Shown here piece after piece: positions 46,680 through 57,054 of a stretch of 64,000 nt of DNA. This stretch comes from Lepidodermella squamata (taxonomy: Eukaryota > Gastrotricha). Each line of letters begins with the position of its first letter. Position 1 is the stretch's first letter. A program made the translations under genes and the position numbers. The stretch covers positions 62,001 to 126,000 of the forward strand of contig JBLDXI010000054.1 in NCBI GenBank assembly GCA_047495785.1. The letters are read 5' to 3'. Below the pieces are notes generated by a model. It was given only the letters and a program-made list of their open reading frames with translations, had not been told where the DNA came from and did not search any database.

Positions 46680-46938
46680 CACTAGAAAAAAAATCCGGTT
46701 TATTAGCTCAAAAGCCCTCAAAATGCTCTTGCTAATAAACCCGTCGCCAAAGGGTTTATTAGCTATGTTTAGCTAAATATCCAGCTAAATAGCTTATTTT
46801 TCATTGTTGCGCAATCAAATTATGGCTATTTAGCTGGATATTTAGCTAAACATAGCTAATAAACCCTTTGGCGACGGGTTTATTAGCAAGAGCATTTTGA
46901 GGGCTTTTGAGCTAATAAACCGGATTTTTTTTCTAGTG
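46680..46938. mobile_element. Near-perfect palindromic MITE, TA duplication
   Basis: CACTAGAAAAAAAATCCGGT at 46680 is inverted at 46938. The arms match almost perfectly for about 115 bp around a loop of about 30 bases. TA at 46678-46679 and 46939-46940. Ends resemble those of the element at 53584-54292 (CACAAGAAAAAA). It is inserted in the downstream flank of unit 5; the empty site is in unit 6 near 56520. Confidence 0.9.
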
Positions 46939-47034
46939 TAAGCAACCATATTGGCAGATGGAGAATGTGTGTATCATACTTTAACCTTGGGCCGCGCGAA
47001 AGTTGTCAGCAAACTTCACACGGGCCATTTCAAA

Positions 47035-47040
47035 TTTATT
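47035..47040 (-). terminator. Poly(A) signal of unit 5
   Basis: AATAAA on the minus strand, about 170 bases past the stop codon of unit 5, in the same context as in units 2 and 6. Confidence 0.6.
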
Positions 47041-47209
47041 AATGTTTAATTAGGACAATAAAGTTTGAATTTACAAATATGCATGATCCAGGAAAGCAAA
47101 CGGCTTCAGAACAGTCAGTTCAATGCCACTTATTTGATATTTCCATCATGACCAGCCTCAGAGACCAGAGACTAAGGACCCTAGCTGAATCACTTGTGTA
47201 CTTCCGACA

Positions 47210-50117
47210 CTAGTTGGAGGTTGTAGTTCTGACACTGGTCGTTGTTGTAGCAGTTGTCGTTATCAAATACAACGGCATCGGTTTAGCCGTAACAGCTCCA
47301 GCGGCTCTTAGTGCGGATATAGCCTGAGTATTGCCGTACATCAGCGCTAAATCAAGCGGAGAATAGCCTTCGTCATTGAGCGTATTAAAATTAGCTCCTG
47401 CTTCAATCAACTCTCCAATATCCATATCGATTTGTCGAGCTGAGAGGAAGTGCAGAAGAGTATCTCCCTTGCGAAGTTTTCGGTTGATATCGTACCCTTT
47501 TTGAACTAGAAGCTTGGCAAAAATGTTAAATTCGCCGTATTTCCAATATCCAATAAGGGTCAGACACGTGTCGTTGTTCTTGCTCTGAGAATTCACGTCC
47601 ACTCCTTTCAAATTTGCAATTTGCAAGGCCCGCGCGAGAACAGTGTTGTCACTCTCACAAGTCAGCAAAAAGGTGTTTTTCCCATCATTGTCAACAGCCG
47701 ACAAATCCGCACCCGAAGCGACGAGAAGATCGACAACGTTCACCGCGCATTCCCTACCTGCAATCATTAGCGGAGTTTTACCAGTCGATTCTCGATCCTC
47801 TAGGCTAATGCCAGGAGTTGCGATTAATAATCTCGCCAGATCGACGTTGTTTCCACGTGCAGCTAGATGTAGCAATGTATAATTTGTGTACCAGTTTGTG
47901 GTTGAATTAATCCTGACTTTAACGTCGGCCCCATTTGATATCAGATATCCATAGACTTGAACGCGATCTGACGACGTCAAGTAGACGGCTGCGACTTCAA
48001 GCGGAGTCCTGCCTTCGGTATCCTTGTCAGAAACAGAATTTCCAGCCTCCTCAATAGCGAATTTCACCATAGGGAGAGCAGGAATCGCAGAGATCCGGCA
48101 AGCCTCGAAAATGATTCGATCCAAGTTTTTGGAAGCTCCTTGCGAAACGAGGAATTTAACGATCTCAAGATTCTTTGCCGTAGCGTCGAGAATCGCCGTT
48201 CTTCCGTTCGCTTCCAAATCGACATCTGCTCCGAATCGCACGAGCAATTTAACCAGATCAAGGCGATTTTGTTCAGCCGCAAGCATTAGAGCGGATTTCT
48301 TGAATTTCGGGTGAATCGCATTTGCATCGCCGTCATTTTCGAGTAGAATCTGAAGCATTTCCAACGAAGCATTTGGAACACTCAAAGCAGCAGCCACCAC
48401 TGGGATCGGTTGGAAGTAGGTCAAGGTTTCGCAAGACACGTAGTCGTCGTGCTGTTCTATGATTAGATCATCCCCGCGGGCTTGATTGAGTCGAATCATT
48501 TCGCGAACAGCAGTTATGTTCCTAGCTTTGACCTTTCCAGCAAATGCCTGGTGAAAACAGAATTATTAATCCTTTTTATGCCCTACAAGAATGCTGCGTT
48601 GTGCCAAGCTTTCCTCACAGGAAAACCGACAGTGAACAGCTTCACATTGTTTGAATCAGTATTTATATACGTATCCTCGAGCTAGGGGGTGGAATATTAA
48701 CCCACCGAGATAAGGGATTCATTCAGCACAGCTTTCACAGCTGATCGTGTAGTAATGCTGGTCTTCATTGCAGCAGTTGATCTTGCCTTGAAAATAGCTC
48801 CAACAATCGGCTGCAGACCATCATTAATTGCCTCGTCGCTAGGCGTCAAAGGCCACATTTTAGGGGAATTTCTTGCTGCTGATGTCGTCGAAAAGGTGGA
48901 AGAACTCGTTGTTGTCGAAGTTACGGGACTGGTCGATGATCTATTGACTAACTCACGGCCCAAGGCAGCACCTCGTCTTCTCAAATTGCCGATGTTGATT
49001 TTATGGCCCCACATTGTTGAGATGTCCAAGGCAGTTTCGCCCCTGACGTTAGTTGCGTTCACATCAACGCCAATATCGAGCAAGGTCACGAGAGTAGTCC
49101 CATGATTATGAAACGCTGCGGTCATGAGTGCGGTAAAGCCCGAATAACCCCTAAGGTCAAAGTCGTAGCCTTTACTAGCCAGATACTGCAAAATTTCAGG
49201 AAGATACCAGTCGCTCCCCCACCTTAGAAGGGGATAGTCGCAGGATGTAAATTTAGACCTTGAATTGACGTCATTCTGTCCGATTTCAATGGCAAACTTG
49301 ATAAATTTTAAATGGCTATATGCAGTACGATCAATTTGACAAGCTTGAAGCAACATATTATCACCTTCGTCATTACTCGCCAGCGCATCCGCTCCCAGGT
49401 CAATCAAATATTGAAGTAAATCGAGGGAATACCCAGCCCTTGCCGCAAACAGCAAGGGCGTGTTGCCTTCCTTGTCCCTCGCATTGACATCCATTTTGAA
49501 CTGTTCGACCAGCAATTTTGCAAAAGGCACGGGATCAACAGTGTTAACCCGGGAAAGTATGTGAAGGGCAGTTTGTCCGGCGGAATTCCTGGAATCTGGC
49601 GATTCGAATGGTAACAAGTAGTAAACAAGCCGGAGGTATTCTTGAGTGATTGGGCCGTCAAATGCAACCATCAGCGCCGTTTGGCCCTTCGGGTCTCGAA
49701 CATCCGTCCTTGCTCCGTACTTTTCCACGAGGAGTCTCGCTAGGTCCAGTCGGCCATTCTTTGCAGCCCAGAGAAATGGAGTTTTTGAATCAGCCTCAAT
49801 ATTTGCGCCGTTTTGTAGTAGTAATTCGACCATTTCGTAGCTCTGATTTGTTCGAATTGCATTAACCAAAGCCGGGGCTCGGCTTCTTAGCCAGTAATAT
49901 GCCGTGGAATTTGCATTAACAAGGCCTGAATTCAACATTTGCCGAACAGTAGAAATTTGTCCTGACATAACAGCTTGGTTGAAAGCCTAAATCAACCACT
50001 TAGCCTGAAGAGGCCAAAACATGTTCAAGATCTTACGTTGTCGTAATCGATCGCCCTTGCATGAATGATCGCACTCGTGAAACATATTTGGAACAAAATT
50101 ACGTAGATGGATATCAT
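47210..50117 (-). CDS. Secreted double-ankyrin protein, unit 5 (intact, most compact)
   Basis: Exon 1 50117-50037 (signal peptide VILFQICFTSAIIHA), exon 2 49986-48706 (domain A), exon 3 48547-47210 (domain B). Introns are 50 and 158 bp, phase 0; about 899 residues. Domain A lacks a stretch of about 10 residues before the second repeat that unit 1 has. The A/B intron carries no transposon here, so this unit gives the best view of the ancestral gene. The Thr-rich tail is short (TTTATTTTSVRTTTSN) and the GGWPGW end is absent, as in unit 4. The 158-bp intron also contains TATATAAATA (minus strand, near 48665), which could be a promoter for domain B alone. Confidence 0.82.
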
Positions 50118-50219
50118 TTCATTTCAAAACAGATTCTATAGAGAAATGTTAAATAATTCTGAAATGAACGAGACATAAAAAACTTTCAGCTATTTTTAAG
50201 ATACATGTATAAAAACTTG

Positions 50220-50285
50220 ATTCTACTACGGCATTGACGGAGCGTGGTCATCCAGGTTTGCCAAAGAGGTTTTTTCCACCTTTTC
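50220..50285 (-). promoter_or_regulatory. Conserved upstream block of unit 5 (single copy)
   Basis: TGATTCTACTACGGCATTGA, then GAGCGTGGTCATCCAGG, then GAGGTTTTTTCCACC. Confidence 0.5.
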
Positions 50286-51265
50286 CCTATGTTTTTCTTC
50301 TCAGTAACGTGGCTCTATTGTGTGCTCAAGCCATCTTCGTGATGATATGGTCACCCAGTTTCGCATCATTTCCACTGTTTACAGAGTCAAAAATATCGCC
50401 AATAGAGCCAGTACAGTATGGTCTGAAACTAGTGAAGAACGCGCATTTCTTCAAGTAATGGCTGATAATCTCGAGGCTAATCCATTTCATCAATCCATCG
50501 ATCAGCTTCAATGAGGCGCATCTGATGATCCAATTTCGAGAGGAAAAATCAGTTATTATAACACTTTAACACTTTAACTGCCAAAATATACTGCGAGATC
50601 GAGCCCTTAAGTTAAAAACCATATTTAGACTAATCCTTCCTAATGTCATCGTGCAAGTAGATGTTTGTTAAGCGTGTGTCCCTACCGCCAATGTCGCCGA
50701 TTTCACTAATATTTCCAAGATGAAAAAGCAACAACAATTAAAAGGAATTCATCTAGTTGGTGAAGGATTTTTCACAATAATTATAGTCTGACATGATATC
50801 CAACGATGAAATAATGATCATACAATATTTTTAAATGACTTTCAATTGACATTACATCAGTATGTTATTGTGACTTAGTTACATTAGGTGACATTAGGTG
50901 AGAGTTCGAGCCGTGGGAAATTTTCACGGTACGAAATGTTTAAATGTTCAAATGTCGAAATGTTCAAATCATAGGGAAAAATTGCGGAACTGCTTGAGAC
51001 TTGATCGTCCTATTCTAGCTGTTGTTAAATCCCGGCGGATAAAACAAAGTTGAAAGTGATGGCCAATATTGCGAATGTTGCCGACAAAAAAGCGGCGCTG
51101 TGAATTGTTGATATCTGACGAGCGATGGCGCCGGTAGTTTGGCGTAACTCTCTATCCAGATCGCGATCAGTCGGAGTTGCCATCCAATGTTCCACTATCT
51201 TCTTAGGAAACGCGAATTTACTGCACTTACGCTGCGAAAGCGAAGCAAAACACAGGAAACCATTG
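50286..51265. other. Non-coding spacer
   Basis: 50300-50520 is conserved unit upstream sequence. A lone fragment of the CACTTTAACTGCCAAAA family lies at about 50568-50610. No gene is seen. Confidence 0.45.
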
Positions 51266-51666
51266 TTAACACTTTAACTGCCAAAAATAAACTGCGAGGT
51301 CCGATATTTGGGTCTAATTCCTGGGTCTGTCAAAAAGTCATTTTTTCGGGTCAACGATGCGTCGAGGGGCAAAATGCCTGACGGCAAAGTGTGGGCCATG
51401 ACCTGGCGGTTCTTTTGACACCGAATTCGGGGCCACAAGGTCTGAGCAGGTCATTGAAAATGACAGTGAAATAACGTCGAAAATTTTGGATTAGAGCCAA
51501 AAATCAGACCCAAGAATTGGACCTAATTATTAGACCCAGATTATGGCGCAACAATCGAAATTTCACTGTTTTTCAAGTTTGATTTCTGTGCGTTCCTTGA
51601 AGTCTTTGGCCCCAAATTCGGTGTCAAAAGAACCGCCAGGTCATGGCCTACACTTTGCCGTCAGGC

Positions 51667-51854
51667 TGTAAGCAAACAACGACACCCTTAAGGCAACATT
51701 GATGTTTATTAAAACAAGGAAATAACCAGAATAAAGATCCATGGTACAAACGCGTGCTTATAACGCCAATGATTATCAATCAACGACTGCGCAATAGAAG
51801 CGTATCACAATAACGAGAACAATATCGAAATATCACAAGTGTTATACTGTTACA
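51667..51854 (-). repeat. 3' LTR of the gypsy element (188 bp)
   Basis: TG...CA ends; nearly identical to the LTR at 63655-63842. It contains TATA, AATAAA and the ATTCTGGTTATTT segment that pairs with the primer site. Confidence 0.92.
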
Positions 51855-51869
51855 CTATACCCTCCTTCA
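51855..51869 (-). other. Polypurine tract
   Basis: On the minus strand GAAGGAGGGTATAG directly precedes the 3' LTR, where the plus-strand DNA primer is expected. It overlaps the last codons of the coding region. Confidence 0.65.
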
Positions 51870-52405
51870 GGGTGAGCGTCGCTTCGAGAACGTGCGACAT
51901 GGGCCCGGCTTCCTGGGATACTCCGCGTGAAATTTCGCAACTAGCTCCGAAGAATTTTGAACATTTGAAGCAGGTTCCCAAGTCCGTTCCTCTGGGCCGT
52001 AGCCACGCCACTCAACCAAATACTTCAATTTTCCACGTTCGAACTTGGAGTCAACGATAGATTCGACTTCGAACTCTTCTTCGCCGTCAACTTCAACAGG
52101 CGGTGGCGGCGGCTGGGTTCGATTTTCGATGACATTAGCAATGAAAGGTTCCAACAAAGAAACATGTACCACCGGATGAATTTTTATCGAAGCAGGGAGT
52201 TGAAGCTTGACCGCACGATTTCCGACCAATCTTTCGATGAGAAATGGGCCCAGGTTCTTGAAATCCAACTTCCTTGAAGGTCGATTCGTAATTAAATTCG
52301 AGGCATTCAACCAGACCTTGTCACCCGGCTTAAAATCTGGTGCTTCTTGACGATGACGATCGGCGAATTTCTTGTAGTTTTGCTTAGCAATTTCAAGATT
52401 GGCTG
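51867..52405 (-). pseudogene. Integrase C-terminus plus chromodomain
   Basis: The frame carries KPGDKVWLNASNLIT and the LGPFLIERL element of gypsy integrase C-termini, then a Pro run (PPPPP) and a chromodomain (VESIVDSKF...LVEWRGYGPEERTWEPA). It is one frame off from the upstream part; the shift is near 52403. A chromodomain in this place defines chromoviruses and directs insertion toward modified chromatin. Confidence 0.9.
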
Positions 52406-53496
52406 GTCAAAACTTCAGACAAATCGCTTAGCTGCTTTGCTCGAAATTCGGCTCGAGGTACTTGAGTAGTGGACGGTGTCGTAAAATCGAAGCGAGGATG
52501 AAACCCGTAATTTGCGAAAAATGGCGAGGTTTTGATTGAATCATGAATGGAATTGTTGTAGCAAAATTCAGCGAAAGGGAGTAGCTCGAACCAGTTATCT
52601 TGTTGATAAGAACAGTAACAGCGTAGATATTGTTCGAGGCAAGAATTGACACGTTCCGTTTGCCCGTCAGTTACGGGGTGAAACGCCGTCGACATTTTGA
52701 CTTGGCAATTGAGTAATTCGAGGAATCTTTTCCAGAAATGCGACGAAAACTGTGTTCCGCGGTCACTGATGGTATCCTCCGGCAGACCATGGAGACGAAA
52801 AACTTGATTCGCAGACGGCTCCATTGTAGAAGCGCGGTAAGAAATTGCTGGTCGACGAGTCGGTTCACGTTGCTTTTCGGCACGCCGCTCGGACAGCCTG
52901 ATATCGATTCGATTGGCCTGGTCGGTCAACGCCTTCAGAGTAGTGCATGGTTCGCTGTAAGCCAACACATCCTTAATTTCGCCATTCAAACCAAGTCGAA
53001 ATTGGTGACGCAAAGCCGCATCATTAAAATCCAGATCCACGCTGATTTGATTGAATTCGGATGCGTAGATCGATACTGGCCGATTGCCTTGAACCAGTTT
53101 TTCCAACCGATACAGGGCCGTAGCCTTCCGATCAGGATCATCGAAGGCCGCAGCAAAACGAATTTTGAAGGTTTTCCAATCATCCAGAAAATCTTCCTTT
53201 TTCTCGATGAGCGGCGCAGCCCAGTCGCGAGCCGGGCCAGAAAGAAGTGACAAAACCAGGCCGACACAGAGCGGTTCAGTTGAGTAAATTGTCGGATTCA
53301 TTTTCAAATAGAGTTCGCACTGGTTCATGAAGCTTCGAAAAGATTTTCGGTCGCCATCGTAAGTCGCTGGTTTGGAGCCACGTCGTGGTTCGAAACTTGC
53401 CTTGGTGCCCTGAAGTTCCTTGAGCTGAACAGTTACAGCCGCAAGTTGGCTGGCGAGAGCTTCGACTTGCTCAGTCGTAGGTGCAGGCATCGACAT
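52393..53496 (-). pseudogene. Gag joined in frame to integrase fragment
   Basis: It begins at the ATG of MSMPAPTTEQ (53496); the open frame upstream of that is LTR and leader. Residues about 1-225 are a gypsy Gag (LSGPARDWAAPL, FDDPDRKATAL). Near residue 228 the sequence passes without a stop into the integrase core (DTISDRGTQFSSHFW, FHPVTDGQTERVN). The first Asp of the integrase triad is lost with the deleted part, so the integrase is dead. The join is in frame, giving a Gag-integrase chimera up to the frame change at about 52400. Confidence 0.88.
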
Positions 53497-53535
53497 CGCA
53501 CACCAATGTTGGGTAGGGCCAAAGACGATGAATTG

Positions 53536-53548
53536 ATTCTGGTTATTT
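53536..53548 (-). promoter_or_regulatory. Self-complementary primer binding site
   Basis: The 13 bases AAATAACCAGAAT (minus strand) directly adjoin the 5' LTR. They are complementary to ATTCTGGTTATTT within the LTR and do not begin with the TGG expected for a tRNA primer. See 63843-63855 for the second copy. Confidence 0.75.
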
Positions 53549-54449
53549 TGTAAGCAAACAACGACACCCTTAAGGCAACATTGCACAAGAAAAAAAATGG
53601 TCCGAATTCGGGGGATGCATAATTGATCTTTACAAGCAATTCTATCATCCGAATTCATACCCCTGGGGCCTGCTAATTCGGGGGGTTAACTATGTAAGGT
53701 CCGAATTTAGGGGTTAAAAATTAATTATTCTCATAGGCATAAATTCGGACCTTGACAATTAATTAATGCAATTTTTGAAAAAAATCTGTCAATATTCAAC
53801 GAATATTTTATAGTTTTAAAATGATATTTATTTTTCAAAATTCAAGTATACCTGGTTGTACCAGGCAACAATGGCTCCGAGACCCTATAAGGCAACCGGG
53901 GACATGGGTCAGAGATTCTCCACCCAGGAATACCCGGCAACCAGGAGTGATACTACCAACCAACACTATTACCAAGTTCCTTGCATGAATCTAAGTAATT
54001 GTCGCGTGTGAATCTATGCCAATTTTTCAGCGAGTGGACCTTCGTTCATGAATACGACTCGGACTCGGTGCCTAATTAGCATATGCACACATGAAATTTG
54101 ACAAAAATTCTGGAGTTTTTTATTTAATTTATCATCCCCTAATATCATACCGCCTAATTCGGGCGTTGCTCAATCAGTATGGTTTGAATTCACAGCTCTG
54201 AAAAAACAGCACTTTGCAACCCCCTGAGTTCAGGGCCTACCCCTGAATTCAGATGGAGCACCCCCTGATTTCGGACCGTATTTTTTCTTGTGTGATGTTT
54301 ATTAAAACAAGGAAATAACCAGAATAAAGATCCATGGTACAAACGCGTGCTTATAACGCCAATGATTATCAATCAACGACTGCGCAATAGAAGCGTATCA
54401 CAATAAAGTATAGAGTAGTGCCTGGCCAAGTCTTGATGTTTCCCTGACA
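53549..54449 (-). repeat. 5' LTR of the gypsy element, split by an insertion and with a different U3 end
   Basis: 53549-53583 plus 54295-54405 match the 3' LTR. The outermost 43 bases (54406-54449) are of different sequence but still end at the CAGGC duplication, starting TGTCAGGG instead of TGTAACAG on the minus strand. Confidence 0.8.
53584..54292. mobile_element. CACAAG-ended inverted-repeat element inside the LTR
   Basis: CACAAGAAAAAA...GGTCCGAA at 53584 is inverted at 54292. TG flanks both sides (53582-53583, 54293-54294), and the empty site is known from the other LTRs. The 709-bp interior repeats GAATTCGGGG-like motifs at least eight times in both directions. Confidence 0.85.
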
Positions 54450-54565
54450 CAGGCATTTTGCCCCTCGACGCATCGTTGACCCGAAAAAAATGACTTTCTG
54501 ACAGACCCAGGAATTAGACCCAAATATCGGACCTCGCAGTCTATTTTTGGCATTTAAAGTGTTAA

Positions 54566-55030
54566 GGAACATATTCATCTCTATTTAAATAGAACATGAT
54601 CTCAGAGAACCAGTACGGCTTTCTATCCCGTCGAAAATGCGAAACGCAACTACTTTCATGCATATCAGCATTCATGCTTGATTTGGCTTCGATACAAATA
54701 CAAACAACAATTTTAATTTCACTTTCGAATTCGACAGGTTTACCCATAGCATAATCATTAAAACGTCCAATCCCAAACCCGAACAAGCGCTGTGTTGCGC
54801 AGCTCATGGTAGCAGAAATATTCTGGCGGAGAACGGAGAAGAGAAGGAATAAAGAGAGATTAGGTCAAGAAGACAGGGAGGGGGCCCGACGACAGGCGGT
54901 TATGGAGGACGACTACTGGCGACTTCACCGTTCACCAACTTTAACGCCTTGGATTTGCTCGCGGAGTGGCAGGACATGCCGGCAGGCATTCTTGGCGCAG
55001 CAGCTTAGATCCTGAGAGAACAACTGAGCA
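54566..55030. other. Non-coding
   Basis: No gene or element ends recognised. A purine-rich, GC-rich stretch at 54820-54900 borders the LINE fragment and may belong to it. Confidence 0.35.
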
Positions 55031-55031
55031 A

Positions 55032-55372
55032 GGCTAGGCAGGCGACAGCTCGAGTTCGGTGATGCGAAGGCGGTCTGTGAGGCGAACGTTAAGCATCGCA
55101 CGCATGCACTTGTTCTGGAGGACGTCGAGGCGGCGCAACTGTTGCTTTCCAGCGGACGAAAAGACGACGCAGGCGATCGAGCGAACTAGAGCGAGACAGC
55201 TGGCACGGCGCCAGCAGAAGGAGCGCCCAGGGCGCCGAACGATAGTGTGGTACCAGGAAAGGTTTTGCCCACAGCGGCTCAAGGCGCGGTTCACGTGGTG
55301 CTTCCACGATAGAGGGAGCCAAAGGTCGAGCGGTCCAGGCTCCTCACTGGTGGCGAAGAGGCATGGGTTCAA
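55032..55372 (-). pseudogene. LINE reverse transcriptase C-terminal fragment
   Basis: On the minus strand WKHHVNRALSRCG, then AGKQQLRRLDVLQNKCMRAM resembles the region after the RT fingers in Jockey/CR1-group LINEs (SW..HI, then L.RLQ.LQNK..R). Frame changes are present. It is a different and older copy than 30705-33680. Confidence 0.6.
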
Positions 55373-56528
55373 TCACCAGAACCGCAACACCAATCATTCT
55401 TCTATACGCATTGAATGCGGCGTTTCTGGAACCGTATTAATCAAGCTGACAGGAAGACGTGTCGCTGACTACGGAGCTAAGGGCACAATCCTCGAGTGCG
55501 TACCTGCTGGTAACACCGCCAAGCAAATCCACCCGAGACCGCGGTTTCCTCCCTCCCGGTGTAGGACGCCATTCACCGGCAATCAAGATATGGCTACTCA
55601 GCACTCAGCAAGCAAAGGCTTGGGGCCATGGTTCGACCATCAAACATGGGAATAGTTGACTCATAGGCCTTGTGATGATACTAAATGCTAGTGTCGAAAG
55701 GCAACTTGCTTAAAAAAGAGTATGAGTATGAGAAATAAGTAGCCGAAAAATAGCTGATCACGAATGGCGAAAATTGCTTCAATAGCATACAAAAAGTTCC
55801 CAATCATGTTGACATTATAATCCAGGTTTTCTCAAACTGGGGGTCGCGAGGGTCGCCTGATGACTTTCGTAAAACTTTATAAAGTTTCATGAAAATCATC
55901 AGGCGAATATTTTGTTTCTTTTTTAGTTACTTTTCCAGGAATAGCGTTAGCTAAAGTTTGAAAGAAATTATGGGGGAAATGATTTAAATTAAGTGAATGA
56001 TATTTTATAACTTGGACGCTAAATTGAATTTTCCCACACTGAAAAATGGTGAAACGTAGAAAAATTGGCTAGAAGTCGCAGCCTGGTACAGATTTTTGAT
56101 TTTGGGGTCGCCAAAAATTGGAGGTTGAGAATTCATTCATTGCATCAACTGTGTTCCTGTACTCCAGAGGTACGGATCATGCGAGGGGTGTAGATTGGAG
56201 CTACCGTTTAAACGGCATGTTTCGGTGTGTCCAAGATAACGACACATAACTCGAACTTCAAACTTCAAACTTAACATCGAAAACGACGCTTATCCATGAC
56301 ATGCGATCAGGGAGCTCGCGCAAAACAATAGACCCCTTTTTTAGCGGTTCGTGTCGTTTTTAATGAAAATACCCTGGAAATGATGGATAGCACGTTAATG
56401 GACCGAAAACTTCGTGAAAATGGCATTTTTGTGAAAATCGCAGCCATATTGTTTTTAGCATAGTAAAGACTGCTTTCCTGACAATCACCATCTCGAATAT
56501 TTTCATCTCAAAGAATTGATATTTTTGA
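55373..56528. other. Non-coding, downstream flank of unit 6
   Basis: 56400-56520 matches 46560-46680 (downstream flank of unit 5). Nothing else is recognised. Confidence 0.45.
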
Positions 56529-56534
56529 TTTATT
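56529..56534 (-). terminator. Poly(A) signal of unit 6
   Basis: AATAAA on the minus strand, in the same context as units 2 and 5. Confidence 0.55.
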
Positions 56535-57054
56535 GATGTGAAATTGGAAATTGGTACAATATGTGAAATATATATTAAAAAGTATTCAGAGTATTCAGAA
56601 AGTCAGTTAAATGCCACTTATTTAATATTTCCATCCTGGCCAGCCTCAGAGACTGCGGCTGGACCCTAGCCGAATCCCTAGCGTACGTCCAACACTACTC
56701 GGGGGTTGTGGTCGTCAAATAAAACGGCATCGGTTTAGCCGTAACAGCTCCAGCGGCTCTTAGTGCGACTATAGCCCGAGTATTGCCGTATATCAACGCT
56801 AAATCAAGCGGAGCATAGCCTTCGTCATTCAGCGCATTAATATTAGCTCCAGCTGCAATCAACTCGGCCAAATCACCTGTGATTTCTCGGGCTGCGAGGA
56901 TGTGCAGAAGAGTATCTCCCTTGCGCAGTTTTCGATTGATATCGTACCCCTTGTCAATTAGAAACTTGGCAAAACCATCGAAGTCGAAGTATTTCGAAAT
57001 AAGGGTCAGACACGTGTCGTTGTTCTTGTTCTGAGAATTCACGTCCACTCCAGT

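Larger units (their letters stand above)
51667..54449 (-). mobile_element. Ty3/gypsy chromovirus, internally deleted
   Basis: Complete from LTR to LTR with 5-bp duplications CAGGC. The 3' LTR is 51667-51854; the 5' LTR spans 53549-54449 and is split by another element. Internal order on the minus strand is gag, then the C-terminal half of integrase, then a chromodomain. Protease, reverse transcriptase and RNase H are deleted. It cannot move by itself but keeps LTRs, primer site and polypurine tract. Confidence 0.92.
51270..54561. mobile_element. TTAA-flanked foldback element, split by a gypsy element
   Basis: Ends CACTTTAACTGCCAAAAATA and the inverted counterpart, with TTAA at 51266-51269 and 54562-54565. 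Inner arms (GCCTGACGGCAAAGTGTGGG ... inverse at 51609-51666) show it is a long-armed relative of 7994-8154. The right arm is interrupted at 51667-54449 by the LTR retrotransposon, with CAGGC duplicated at 51662-51666 and 54450-54454. Confidence 0.88.

Noticed and set aside
51867-53658. Active autonomous retrotransposon
   Set aside because: Protease, reverse transcriptase, RNase H and part of integrase are missing, and there is a frame change near 52400.
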